DNA from: Bog-105 sp965277855
GTDB lineage: Bacteria; Acidobacteriota; Terriglobia; Bryobacterales; Bryobacteraceae
Direction of reading: 5' to 3'
Length of the DNA stretch: 64,000 bases
Assembly (NCBI GenBank): GCA_965277855.1
Contig: OZ255847.1
Location: forward strand, 6,768,569 to 6,832,568
The number at the start of each line of letters is the position of its first letter. Position 1 is the stretch's first letter. Below the pieces are notes generated by a model. The model saw only the letters and a list, made by a program, of their open reading frames with translations. It was not told the DNA's origin and searched no databases. The translations under genes were made by a program, and so were the position numbers. Below, one piece after another: positions 1 through 8,190 of the stretch.

Positions 1-153
1 ACCGAGGATCGGACCATCAACCCCGATTGGTGGGAGAGGGCTGCTCGCGAGAGGCTTCGCGCAGAGCCGATACGCATCCATGGCGGCCATGCCCCATTCG
101 TATCGCGCCCCAAAGAGTTGGCGGAAGCCCTGGCTTCGCTTTCCAGCGCCTAA
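1..153 (+). CDS. Alpha/beta hydrolase, C-terminal end (5' partial)
   Basis: Frame 1 is open from the window edge to a TAA at 151-153 and encodes 50 residues. The stretch IRIHGGHAPFVSRPKELAEAL is the usual end of esterase-type alpha/beta hydrolases, where the His of GGHAPF would be the catalytic His and is followed by the P-x-E/A-LA-x-x-L tail helix. The nucleophile elbow lies outside the window, so the substrate class cannot be given. The gene ends normally. An 18-bp repeat (172-189) and then unassignable sequence follow. The identification rests on this short motif only. Confidence 0.6.
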   Translation, partial: TEDRTINPDWWERAARERLRAEPIRIHGGHAPFVSRPKELAEALASLSSA

Positions 154-171
154 GAGGCGCGTTATCCATAA

Positions 172-189
172 GAGTTTTTCAACAGCATC
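172..189 (+). repeat. Copy of an 18-bp repeat resembling an IS or MITE end
   Basis: GAGTTTTTCAACAGCATC is identical to 30701-30718 and is the inverse (one mismatch) of 30561-30578. It begins 18 bp after the hydrolase stop. Its two relatives bound a small inverted-repeat element, so this is likely a solo terminal repeat left by a lost element. Confidence 0.5.
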
Positions 190-721
190 GAAGGTTTGTG
201 CAACCTCGATGACGTTGCGGTTAAGAGATTTTACTGTTTCGTCAGACAGGTGTTTGGAGAAAGAGTCGATTCGCTCGAGGACATGGATTTCAACGAGTGC
301 TGCTGTTGGTTCGACACAGCCGATTCGCTCGACGTAATCAAAACGAGCCGGTTCACTCCATCGAGAGTTGGCGTAGCTGGCATTCTACCGCTGAATTACT
401 CTTGCACTCCTTCGTCTTTTGGCACGCCTATTTCATCTGTGTAAAAACCGAGCATTTTGGCCAGCTTCACCATAACGCACCGCAGGCGCCGCTCGATTCT
501 GCAAGAGGGTCCGCCAGAAATATGTAGCTGGATCATGAGCGCAAGCGTCTGTCACGCGGTGCTTACCAGGCATTCGGGAATCTGTGCGGCCCATCTATCG
601 AAAGCTCGGAATACTTCCGGAAGTAGCAATCGGTGCAAAATGCGACTGAGCTGCAGGGGCCGTCCGCGAGGATGACGGCAACCAGGGAGAAACGACAACG
701 GTCTAGACCGATCCACTATGC
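190..721. other. Intergenic stretch without a recognisable protein gene
   Basis: Short open frames exist on both strands, but none shows a domain, a good ribosome binding site or a convincing start. The only identifiable content is the tRNA-Gly half at 362-405 on the minus strand. Confidence 0.5.
362..405 (-). pseudogene. tRNA-Gly(GCC) 5' half, truncated
   Basis: Read on the minus strand from 405, the sequence has a 7-nt acceptor strand, then the D-arm signature ATTCAGCGGTAGAATGCCAG, which is characteristic of bacterial tRNA-Gly, then an anticodon loop containing GCC. The 5' anticodon stem CCAGC has no matching 3' strand: CTCTC follows instead of GCTGG. The loop carries one extra base and lacks U33. 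No T-arm or acceptor 3' strand follows. This is therefore a dead 5' half of a tRNA gene broken just after the anticodon. A second such half (tRNA-Val) lies at 57946-57989. Confidence 0.7.
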
Positions 722-1780
722 ATGAAGTGTCTTCTTGGTTTGTTAATGGCGGCCACGCTCGGAGCCGCTTCGCTTACGCAGGTTTACCAGAACAATGATT
801 TTCAGGTCACTGGAATTAGCGTTTCAAAAGCCGGGCGTCTCTTTGTCAATCTCCCCCGGTGGTCGGACAGATACCTGAATGCAGTTGTCGAAGTCGCCTC
901 GGATGGAAGTTCGAAGCCGTTCCCCAACCCGGAGTGGAATCAGTGGAACATGAAACCGGATACGGTGGCTACTCACTTCGTTTGCGTTCAGAGCGTGGTG
1001 GTTGATAAATCGGATGCACTTTGGGTGCTGGACGCGGCCGCTCCACTGTTAGGGCCCGCAATTCCTAATGGCCCAAAGCTGGTGCGAATCGATTTGAAGA
1101 CAAATCAGGTTACACGAGTCATTGGCTTTTCGCCAGATGTAGCCAAACCGGACACCTACTTGAACGACGTTCGCTTTGATCTCCAAAGGAACGCCGCTTA
1201 CATTACCGATAGCGGACACGGCGGATTTATTGTAGTCGATCTGAAGACAGGAAAAGCGCACCGGGCGCTTGATGGCAATCCGTCCGTGATGACGGAACCG
1301 GGTGTGCAGGTGGCGGTCAATGGTAAGCCTCTACTGCAGTTTGGTAAGCCGCCGCAGTTCCTTTCTGATAGTCTCGCGTTGTCTCCCGACGGTCAGTACG
1401 TCTATTACAAGGCGATCACGGCAAATACACTTTACAAAATCAAGACAGAGGTTTTGCGAGATCCGAACGCTTCACCCGATCATGTTGCGGCGGCAGTGGA
1501 AAAGGCGGCTGCGGTGTTTCCGACCGATGGCCTGTGGATGGATGCAAGCGGCAACTTGTACTTGAGCGATGTTACTCACAATGCGGTTGCGCGGCTGTCG
1601 AAAGATGGTAGATTGCAACGAGTGGCCGAAGACTCGCGCCTGCAATGGCCGGACACCTTCAGCGAGGGACCAGACGGATCGATTTACATTTCGGCATCAC
1701 ACATCAATGAGGGGCCAAATTTCAATCAAGGGAAAAGCGTCCGAAAGCTGCCTTATGGAGTGTTCAAGTTTCGCCCGTGA
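722..1780 (+). CDS. Yellow/major royal jelly-like secreted beta-propeller protein
   Basis: 352 residues. Residues 1-16 form a short hydrophobic signal peptide ending in AAS, so export is expected. The body matches the MRJP/yellow family, which resembles SMP-30/gluconolactonase propellers: an early GISVSKAGRLFVNLPRW blade, a VVDKSDALWVLDAA strand, YLNDVRFD followed by AYITDSGHGG, then SLALSPDGQYVYY, and a late ISASHINEGP blade. Bacterial members are usually named L-dopachrome tautomerase-related, but their substrate is unknown. The length is normal for the family. The gene stands alone, between unassignable sequence and a pseudogene cluster on the other strand. The fold call is firm; the function is open. 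Confidence 0.8.
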   Translation: MKCLLGLLMAATLGAASLTQVYQNNDFQVTGISVSKAGRLFVNLPRWSDRYLNAVVEVASDGSSKPFPNPEWNQWNMKPDTVATHFVCVQSVVVDKSDALWVLDAAAPLLGPAIPNGPKLVRIDLKTNQVTRVIGFSPDVAKPDTYLNDVRFDLQRNAAYITDSGHGGFIVVDLKTGKAHRALDGNPSVMTEPGVQVAVNGKPLLQFGKPPQFLSDSLALSPDGQYVYYKAITANTLYKIKTEVLRDPNASPDHVAAAVEKAAAVFPTDGLWMDASGNLYLSDVTHNAVARLSKDGRLQRVAEDSRLQWPDTFSEGPDGSIYISASHINEGPNFNQGKSVRKLPYGVFKFRP

Positions 1781-1883
1781 AAGCTATTGGTCGGGCGGAT
1801 GAGGCTAAAAATAGCGGTTGTTATGTGCGCACCGAGCTTTCGGAGGTCGCCATCCTGCTCGGCGTGGCTTGCCACCGCAGTCA

Positions 1884-2015
1884 CTAGAGCCCGGCGAGTG
1901 AAGCCAGTTGCACGGCGAAGGAACCGACCGAACCGGTTGCGCCCGTGATCAGTTCATCCTTTCTGATGAGCGAGTCACCAAGACGCACGGTTCTAAGCAC
2001 TGTGAGACCCGCGAT
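1884..2015 (-). pseudogene. Fragment of an MDR-family oxidoreductase
   Basis: About 42 residues in one frame (AGLTVLRTVRLG ... ELITGATGSVGSFAVQLASLAGL) match the region around the nucleotide-binding glycine motif of zinc-independent quinone oxidoreductases or alcohol dehydrogenases. GATGSVG replaces the usual GAxGxVG. Nothing upstream or downstream in frame belongs to the family: the N-terminal GroES-like domain and most of the Rossmann fold are missing. It is the leftmost of three gene relics packed between 1884 and 2675. Confidence 0.55.
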
Positions 2016-2063
2016 GGGAAGTGGGCGATGAGGCGTGCACTTCAACGATGGCTTGATCCCGCT

Positions 2064-2445
2064 CCGCCACTGGTGCGTCGACCTTCGCTTAGCTTCACGA
2101 TTTCGCATGAATTTGTTGGCGAGTTCAGCAACCCAAGTATTTTCGCAATAGGTCAGGCGAAGTCGAGTTCCAGTTGGTCGACGTAGCACCACCCCCAATT
2201 CTCCCCAGGTTCAAACGACTTCATGATGGGATGATGCGTATGATGAAAGTGGTTAGTCGCGTGCTGATTCCTCGATGAATCGCAGCAGCAGACGTGACCG
2301 CTTCAGGCAGAGGCGCAGATGGACCCAAGTATCACCCATTTTCAGACACTCCTCACAACCTTGAGGAGTGCGCGGCGTGACGTCTTGAATTTGATCAAGA
2401 TGCGTGCAAGTGTCCATATCTTTTATTCCTTCTTCAACGATTCGC
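2064..2445 (-). repeat. Duplicated segment carrying a zf-UBP gene (degenerate copy)
   Basis: About 380 bp is nearly identical to 6550-6930 in the same orientation. Homology starts about 90 bp beyond the zf-UBP stop codon and ends shortly upstream of its start. Differences include a 2-bp deletion (GACCGCTTCAGG here against GACCGCACTCCAGG there) and a 2-bp insertion near the 3' end. Confidence 0.85.
2153..2417 (-). pseudogene. zf-UBP domain protein, frameshifted copy
   Basis: This is the decayed duplicate of the intact gene at 6636-6902. The N-terminal half (MDTCTHLDQIQDVTP, then GCEECLKMGDTWVHLRLCL) is preserved. A 2-bp deletion near 2310 then shifts the frame, so the second CxxC, the histidine cluster and the WCYVDQ tail are no longer read. 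The original stop position can still be recognised at 2153-2155. It is fused upstream to a broken PfpI gene. Confidence 0.8.
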
Positions 2446-2446
2446 G

Positions 2447-2675
2447 AAACCCGGCTTCCAAAAAGGCCTTCGCGAACTGAACTGCTTTCGGCTCTTGACG
2501 CAGTTTGTCCGGGAGTGATGACTCCGCCGGGCAACATAACGCATCATAGTTATCCGAGTTTGCGGTGTCTGTGTCTTCGCTCTGGCCTCTTCGAGGGCTT
2601 GCTTCGGCTTTGTCAGCTCAACATACTCGAAACCTTCCGTTGCTAAAATGGCAACTCTCTTGTTTTGTAATTCAT
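2447..2675 (-). pseudogene. DJ-1/PfpI family protease-like gene, truncated
   Basis: On the minus strand the frame reads KRVAILATEGFEYVEL, then a shifted block DNYDALCCPAESSLPDKLRQ, then EPKAVQFAKAFLEAG. All of these match PfpI/YhbO-type proteins (compare the intact paralogue at 9809-10372). The stretch between the first two blocks is shortened and frameshifted, one base is missing near the start codon (2673-2675), and the gene stops before the catalytic-Cys ICHGPW region. Its 3' end abuts the duplicated zf-UBP segment, so the duplication junction lies inside this gene. Confidence 0.7.
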
Positions 2676-2735
2676 TGCTCGTAATCTACGTATTGCCTTT
2701 CCGTGAATTTGATTTCTACTAAATGTCACGATTTG

Positions 2736-3923
2736 TTATCCGGCCTGCGGCTTGAGGACCACCTTAATACAGCCATCCTGCTTATCGCGGAAGGTTTTAT
2801 ACATCTCCGGCGCTTCGCCGAGGCTGACTGTGTGGGTGATCACAAAAGAAGGGTCGATGTCGCCGTTCTGTATCTTGTTCAGCAACGGCTCGGTATAGCG
2901 CTGTACATGCGTCTGCCCGGACTTGAAAGTCAGCGCTTTGTTCATCGCCGCGCCCACCGGAATCTTATCCGCGAAGCCAATGTAGACGCCAGGCACGGAG
3001 ATCGTCCCGCCCTTGCGGCAACACATGATTGCTTCGCGCAGCACGTGCGGCCGGTCGGTTTCCAGCATCACAGCCGTTTTCACTTTATCCATCACGGTGT
3101 CGACGCCTGCTGACGAGCCGACGTGCGATTCCGTCCCGACCGCATCAATGCAGCGGTCCGGGCCTCGTCCTTTTGTCAACTCCATCAGGCGGTCATACAC
3201 CTTTTCCTTGTCGAAGTTGATGGTTTCGGCTTTACCCTTCTCTTCCGCCATGCGCAATCGTTCTGGAACCATATCAATGGCAATGACCCGCCCGGCACCG
3301 AGCATCCAGGCGCTCTGCATGGCGAACTGCGCCACCGGACCACAGCCCCAGACAGCTACCGTATCTCCTTTTTCGATTTCGGCGTTTTCGGCTGCCATGT
3401 AGCCAGTGGGGAATATGTCAGACAGGAACAGCACCTTCTCATCGGGTAATCCGTCTGGAATTTTGATCGGACCGACATCGGCATACGGCACGCGAAGATA
3501 CTGTGCCTGTCCGCCAGCAAACCCGCCCAGCATGTGAGAGTAACCGAACAGGCCCGCTGGAGATTGGCCCATCGCCTTACGCGCGATTTCCGCATTCGGA
3601 TTAGAGGTGTCGCATAGGGAAAACAGCCCTTTTTTACAGAAAAAGCAAGTGCCGCACGAAATGGTGAAAGGAACGACAACGCGGTCTCCTTTTTTCAGCT
3701 TCTTGACCGCGCTCCCCACCTCGACCACCTCACCCATCGGCTCATGCCCCAGGACATCCCCCTTTTCCATGGTGGGCATGAAGCCGTCATATAGATGAAG
3801 ATCGGAGCCACAGATGGCAGTGGAGGTGATCTTGATCACGGCGTCTCCCGGATTTTCGATTTTCGGATCAGGAACGGTATCGACACGGACATCTTCTTTG
3901 CCGTGCCAGCAAAGCGCTTTCAT
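2736..3923 (-). CDS. Zinc-dependent alcohol dehydrogenase, formaldehyde-dehydrogenase-like
   Basis: 395 residues, full length for the FdhA-like branch of zinc MDR enzymes. The catalytic zinc site is visible at C38 (AICGSDLH) and H60-E61 (LGHEPMGEVVEVG). The structural zinc site is the four-Cys set C90/C93/C96/C104. The NAD(P)-binding Rossmann motif VWGCGPVAQFA is near residue 191. A long insert after residue 105 (GLFGYSHMLGGFAGGQAQYLRVPYAD) is typical of glutathione-independent formaldehyde or threonine-like dehydrogenases. It probably oxidises small aldehydes or alcohols in the cytosol. A ribosome binding site (GGAGAG) precedes the ATG. A paralogue is at 10502-11650. The exact substrate is not determinable. 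Confidence 0.9.
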   Translation of the reverse strand: MKALCWHGKEDVRVDTVPDPKIENPGDAVIKITSTAICGSDLHLYDGFMPTMEKGDVLGHEPMGEVVEVGSAVKKLKKGDRVVVPFTISCGTCFFCKKGLFSLCDTSNPNAEIARKAMGQSPAGLFGYSHMLGGFAGGQAQYLRVPYADVGPIKIPDGLPDEKVLFLSDIFPTGYMAAENAEIEKGDTVAVWGCGPVAQFAMQSAWMLGAGRVIAIDMVPERLRMAEEKGKAETINFDKEKVYDRLMELTKGRGPDRCIDAVGTESHVGSSAGVDTVMDKVKTAVMLETDRPHVLREAIMCCRKGGTISVPGVYIGFADKIPVGAAMNKALTFKSGQTHVQRYTEPLLNKIQNGDIDPSFVITHTVSLGEAPEMYKTFRDKQDGCIKVVLKPQAG

Positions 3924-4013
3924 TGTTTCTCTCCTTCTATGGTTTTTGCTACTTGATGGATCTTCGGGCCAAGCAGGCCAGTCACTTTGTTCGCGGCTCC
4001 GTTGAATAGGCTC

Positions 4014-5144
4014 TTAAACATAGGCGAACTTTTTGTCGCTTGCAGCAGGCTGGCTACCCGCGCGATCAATTTCATTCATGCTATAGGCCAGGGACGGTGC
4101 CAGCTTTGTAATGTAGGCGTCCCACTGAGTCCGCAACGCTATGTACGCTGCGGCTCCGGCCTGTTCGTTGGTGACCGTTTCTATACCCACCTGCTGAAAC
4201 CGTTGCAGTCCGGCAAAATACCGGCGACTCCACCGCTCCTGCGTAGGGCCATCAGGCGGTTCGGGCTGGTCCGGTGAAGCTCCCGGCAGAAACGTGTCCT
4301 CCAGTATCGTCACCAGAAGCAGAGCAGCATGCCAGAGTTGCGAGACCGAAGCCGAGCTTTTCAGCCAGCCATATTGCTCATCACGCAAGCCAGTTTTCAG
4401 AAGCGTTACCGTGTCGAGCGCCACTAAAGCCGACATGGAGACGGAGTAGTACGGCTCGCGAAAGCGGAAGTAAAACAGAACGGGGTAGAAATGGTGCAGT
4501 TCTTTGACCTGGGTCATTTCCCCAGCCAAGTCCGCCAGAATGGAGTAACTGAAGTTGAACTGTCCCTGCGGCCCAAGCCCGGCGACCAACTCAGCTGCAT
4601 CATCCGTCTTCGAGGTCATCAGGTGGAGCTTTAAACCGAGTGTGTTCCGTTGCTGCAAGGCGGTATAGATTTGCATGAGGTACGTCAGCGTCAGCGAGAT
4701 CACGGACATTCCGGCGACAGAATTCAGCAAATAGAACAATCGAAAGCCGCTTGTTTGCGGCGCGAGGTTACTGGACCCGACCACCGAAATGCTACTCCCG
4801 CCGGTGTACAGGGCTGTGACGAAGTCGGTCGGCGTCGATCGATTGCCGGCGCGGACCGACGTTCCGAGTTTTGGATGAATGATCAGTGCTGTGCCGCACG
4901 TCAGCCCCAATGCCCAGACCACGACCAGCAAAGTAACGATGACCGGGCCGCAAAAGGACAAAACGTTAGCGCGAGCCCGGCGGAACGGCTTAGATAGAAA
5001 CAGGAAAAAAAGCCACGCCAGATGCGCCAACTGATGGCTAATGATGCCGGTGCCGATTCGCGCATACAGAACCGTCAGAAACACGTCCAGCAGAATGAGC
5101 ATAATAATCAAGGCGCCAATCGTCTGCTCGATCAACTGAAACAT
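4014..5144 (-). CDS. Ion-channel-like membrane protein (two-TM potassium channel type)
   Basis: 376 residues from the ATG at 5144, chosen because ACGGA precedes it and the 26 extra upstream residues look non-coding. The first hydrophobic segment is at about 4-30 and the second at about 65-90. A pore-like loop follows (TALYTGGSSISVVGSS, reminiscent of the channel P-loop but without a canonical GYG filter), then another membrane helix (FYLLNSVAGMSVISLTLTYLMQI). A soluble C-terminal part of about 200 residues follows, rich in aromatic and charged residues. This matches the bacterial 'potassium channel family/ion channel' annotation group. Selectivity is unproven because the filter is atypical. 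Confidence 0.65.
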   Translation of the reverse strand: MFQLIEQTIGALIIMLILLDVFLTVLYARIGTGIISHQLAHLAWLFFLFLSKPFRRARANVLSFCGPVIVTLLVVVWALGLTCGTALIIHPKLGTSVRAGNRSTPTDFVTALYTGGSSISVVGSSNLAPQTSGFRLFYLLNSVAGMSVISLTLTYLMQIYTALQQRNTLGLKLHLMTSKTDDAAELVAGLGPQGQFNFSYSILADLAGEMTQVKELHHFYPVLFYFRFREPYYSVSMSALVALDTVTLLKTGLRDEQYGWLKSSASVSQLWHAALLLVTILEDTFLPGASPDQPEPPDGPTQERWSRRYFAGLQRFQQVGIETVTNEQAGAAAYIALRTQWDAYITKLAPSLAYSMNEIDRAGSQPAASDKKFAYV

Positions 5145-5261
5145 GGCATTTCCGTTAGTTCGACACGAGTACCGAACGTACCCAATTCGCTTTCTTGTGG
5201 GCGCTGCGGATGGTCCTCTCAATGGCTCGCCATCGTTTTGACTTACTAGTCCGCTCTGCGA

Positions 5262-6494
5262 TCATCTCCACCTCTCATCCGTCACCGGCTTCGGCTGCTC
5301 CCCCCGTTGTTGTGCCAAAGTCAGGTAATCAATGTATCCATTCTTGCCGCCGCCGTAGTAAGTAGAAGGATCATCGGCATTGAGCGAAGCGCGTCGGCGG
5401 TACCGGTTGGGAAGGTCTGGATTTGCCAGAAACTTGCGGCCAAATGCGATCAGATCCGCCTTCCCTTGCCGGAGCCAAGCTTCGGCGGTGTCGTGATCGA
5501 ACCCTCCTGCCAGCATGAGCGGACCACGAAACTTTTCGCGAATCAGGCGGACCATCGAAAGAGCGCGTTTGTCGGGCTCGGTCTTTTTCTCCCAGGCGGA
5601 GAGCGCCGGATTGACGATATGAAGATACGAAAGGTCGTAATGGTTTAATTTCTCGGCTGTGTACCCGAACGTGATTTCGGGATCGGAGTCGCTGATATCG
5701 TTCGACGCGCCCAGGGGAGAAAGCCGCACGCCCACGCGGTCGACGCTCCAGACTCCACGGACCGCCTCCACCACTTCCAGCAGAAGCCTCGCCCTGTTCT
5801 CCACCGGGCCGCCATAAGCGTCCGTACGCTGGTTGGTACCGGAACTCAGGAACTGATCCAGAAGGTAGCCGTTGGCTCCGTGAATCTCTATACCGTCGAA
5901 CCCGGCCGCCATGGCGTTCCGCGCTCCATGAACGTATTGCCGGACGATGTAAGGTATTTCCTCCGTCTGCAATGCCCGGGGAGTGACAAACGGAACGAGT
6001 TCTCCCTCACCATTTTCGTTTTCGATGAAGGCTTGCCCGTTGGGCCGGATGGCGGAAGGTGCTACCGGCAGCATACCGTCGGGCTGAAGAGAAGGATGCG
6101 AGATGCGTCCTACGTGCCAGAGTTGCAGGAAGATCAAGCCTCCGGCTTTATGAACTGCGTCCGTAACCAGCCGCCAACCGTCGACCTGCTCCGGGCTGTG
6201 AATGCCGGGTGTCCAGGCGTACCCTTGGCCTTGTTGAGATACCTGGGTGGCCTCACTGATGATCAGGGCAGCCGAAGCGCGTTGGGCGTAGTAGCACGCA
6301 TTGAGACTCGTGGGAACGTTCCCGGGCTGCCGCGCGCGCGACCGGGTCAGCGGCGCCATAGCAATCCTATGCGGAAGATGGTAGCGCCCCAGCCGGACGG
6401 GTTGAAACAACTGTTCGCTACTGGTCTCCCGTAAAGCAGCTTCCTCTGCCAGGGACATCGGAGCAAGAGAAGTAGAGGTGGTTAGCGTTGACAT
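5262..6494 (-). CDS. Old Yellow Enzyme-family alkene reductase (NADH:flavin oxidoreductase)
   Basis: 410 residues: an FMN TIM barrel that reduces activated C=C bonds (enones, maleimides, nitro compounds) with NAD(P)H. Visible motifs are LFQPVRLGRYHLPHRIAMAPLTRSRA at the barrel start (about 30-55), QLWHVGR, the substrate-binding pair in EIHGANGYLLDQFLS, TDAYGGPVENRARLL, and the FMN-phosphate loops LMLAGGFD and LIAFGRKFLANPDLP. It has an unusual N-terminal extension of about 28 residues (Ser/Thr/Ala-rich) compared with NemA-type enzymes, and no clear ribosome binding site before the first ATG, so translation may start at an internal Met. It fits the carbonyl/enone detoxification theme of its neighbours. 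Confidence 0.9.
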   Translation of the reverse strand: MSTLTTSTSLAPMSLAEEAALRETSSEQLFQPVRLGRYHLPHRIAMAPLTRSRARQPGNVPTSLNACYYAQRASAALIISEATQVSQQGQGYAWTPGIHSPEQVDGWRLVTDAVHKAGGLIFLQLWHVGRISHPSLQPDGMLPVAPSAIRPNGQAFIENENGEGELVPFVTPRALQTEEIPYIVRQYVHGARNAMAAGFDGIEIHGANGYLLDQFLSSGTNQRTDAYGGPVENRARLLLEVVEAVRGVWSVDRVGVRLSPLGASNDISDSDPEITFGYTAEKLNHYDLSYLHIVNPALSAWEKKTEPDKRALSMVRLIREKFRGPLMLAGGFDHDTAEAWLRQGKADLIAFGRKFLANPDLPNRYRRRASLNADDPSTYYGGGKNGYIDYLTLAQQRGEQPKPVTDERWR

Positions 6495-6549
6495 GGTTGA
6501 TGTTTGAAATTGCCTATAACATGAGAAGCTGGCGAGGACGGGAACCGCC

Positions 6550-6930
6550 CCGCCACTGGTGCGTCGACCTCGTTTAACTTCACGATTTCTCGTGAATTTA
6601 TTGGCGAATTCAGCAACACGAGTATTTTCGGTAGGTCAGGCGAAGTCGAGTTCCAGCTGGTCGACGTAGCACCACCCCCAATTCTCCCCAGGTTCAAACG
6701 ACTTCATAATGGGATGATGCGTATGATGAAAGTGCTTAGTCGCGTGCTTATTCTTCGATGAATCGCAGCAGCCGACGTGACCGCACTCCAGGCAGAGGCG
6801 CAGATGGACCCAAGTATCACCCATTTTCAGACACTCCTCACAACCTTGAGGAGTGCGCGGCGTAACGTCTTGAATTTGATCAAGATGCGTACAAGTGTCC
6901 ATATCTTTTATTCCTTCCTTAACGATTCGC
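6550..6930 (-). repeat. Duplicated segment carrying the intact zf-UBP gene
   Basis: Same-orientation partner of 2064-2445. It contains the whole zf-UBP gene plus about 90 bp beyond its stop. This copy keeps the reading frame and is probably the source. Confidence 0.85.
6636..6902 (-). CDS. UBP-type zinc finger protein
   Basis: 88 residues, all one zf-UBP domain. The metal-ligand pattern is visible: C4 and H6, the GCEEC pair, LCLECGHVGCC, then a histidine cluster (NKHATKHFHHTHHP), and the closing EPGENWGWCYVDQ. In eukaryotic deubiquitinases this fold binds the free C-terminal Gly-Gly of ubiquitin; the bacterial ligand is unknown. The ATG has AAGGA 8 bp upstream. The gene lies 16 bp downstream of the TrxR-like gene on the same strand, so the two are probably co-transcribed. 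A frameshifted duplicate is at 2153-2417. Confidence 0.85.
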   Translation of the reverse strand: MDTCTHLDQIQDVTPRTPQGCEECLKMGDTWVHLRLCLECGHVGCCDSSKNKHATKHFHHTHHPIMKSFEPGENWGWCYVDQLELDFA

Positions 6931-8190
6931 CAAATACCGATGTATCAGTGTGACAGCCATTGCGCCTTCGCCGACAGCGGCGGCGCAGCGCTTCACAGAC
7001 CCGTGGCGGACATCACCGGCAGCAAATAGCCCGGGCGTACTCGTTTCCAAATAATACGGCTCGCGTTCAAGGGGCCAGTTCTCCGAGTATCGGCCGTTTC
7101 GCCGCAAATCGAGTCCAGTCAAGAAGTATCCCGCCTCATCGCGTAAGATACCGTGCTCGTCGGCCCAATCTGCGCGGGGCACGCCGCCGAGACAGAGAAA
7201 GAGCCAACACGTGTCGATCGTCTGCTGCTGACCGGTCTGGTTGTTCGTGAGCGTTATTGCGCGCAACATATCGTCGCCGTGTAGAGCCGTCACGTCCGTG
7301 TGAGGCAATACTTCGATATCGGGAGAAGCCAGAATGCGATCCACCAAATACTGAGACAGCGTCTGCTTTAGGCCGTCTCCCCGAATCACAACAGTAACCT
7401 TGCTTGCGCGGGTAGAAAAGTGCATGGCTGCCTGTCCGGCGGAATTGCCGCCTCCGACCACGAAAACATGTTCGCGGGCGCACAGCAAAGCTTCGCTGGC
7501 ACCGGCGCCGTAATACACGCCCGCGCCCCGGAAACGATCCTCATTAAGTAGATTTAAGCGACGGTACTCAACGCCGCTGGCGCAGAGGGAGGCGTACATC
7601 ACGAATTTGGTGCCGTCTCCGAGGTAGCCGATGCCTTTGCCGGGCAGAAATTCTGCGCGTACGCCTTCGCGTAAAAGGAGGATCTCGGCTCCAAAACGGG
7701 ACGCCTGCTCGCGGGCCCGGTGAGCGAGATCGGAGCCCGCGATCCCTTCCGGGAATCCAAGATAGTTCTCAATTCGGGAACTAGTTCCAGCTTGTCCGCC
7801 GATAGCGGCGCGCTCAATGAGTACCGTCTTGAGTCCTTCCGAGGCGCCATATACGGCGGCGCTGAGGCCAGCGGGTCCGGCACCCAGAATCGCGAGATCG
7901 TATTCCGCACGTGAGGCGTTCCGGAACCAACCCAATTTCTCCGTGATCTGCTGAATGGTAGGGCACTCCAGCCGAACCCCATCATGAAAAAGGCATACAG
8001 GAAGGCGACTATCATGCAAATCGGCAACCTGCGCCTGGTCGCGAGCCTGCGCATCGCTGATCAGTTCGGTCCATTCAAACGGGACATCGCTTCTTTGAAG
8101 AAAGTCGCGAATCGAGTAGGCAACCGAAGAGCCGCGTGCTCCAAAAAGTTGTAGTGGCAGCTCCCGATTCTTTGTGCCGCAATCAGTCAT
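6919..8190 (-). CDS. TrxR-like FAD/NAD(P) flavoprotein with N-terminal glutaredoxin-like domain, no redox Cys pair
   Basis: 423 residues. Residues 1-90 look like a thioredoxin/glutaredoxin fold (GARGSSVAYSIRDFLQRSDVPF ... LPVCLFHDG) without a CxxC. The FAD motif ILGAGPAGLSAA begins near 101, GGQAGTSSRIENYLGFPEGI follows at 131-150, the NAD(P) motif VVGGGNSAGQAA is near 244, and GLFAAGDVRHGSVKR closes the FAD site. Where thioredoxin reductases have CATCD, this protein has YGAGAS (about 228-233), so it cannot pass electrons through a disulfide there. It is the first gene of a pair with the zf-UBP gene. A paralogue with an extra cNMP domain is at 28111-29775. The electron acceptor is unknown. 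Confidence 0.85.
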   Translation of the reverse strand: MTDCGTKNRELPLQLFGARGSSVAYSIRDFLQRSDVPFEWTELISDAQARDQAQVADLHDSRLPVCLFHDGVRLECPTIQQITEKLGWFRNASRAEYDLAILGAGPAGLSAAVYGASEGLKTVLIERAAIGGQAGTSSRIENYLGFPEGIAGSDLAHRAREQASRFGAEILLLREGVRAEFLPGKGIGYLGDGTKFVMYASLCASGVEYRRLNLLNEDRFRGAGVYYGAGASEALLCAREHVFVVGGGNSAGQAAMHFSTRASKVTVVIRGDGLKQTLSQYLVDRILASPDIEVLPHTDVTALHGDDMLRAITLTNNQTGQQQTIDTCWLFLCLGGVPRADWADEHGILRDEAGYFLTGLDLRRNGRYSENWPLEREPYYLETSTPGLFAAGDVRHGSVKRCAAAVGEGAMAVTLIHRYLANR

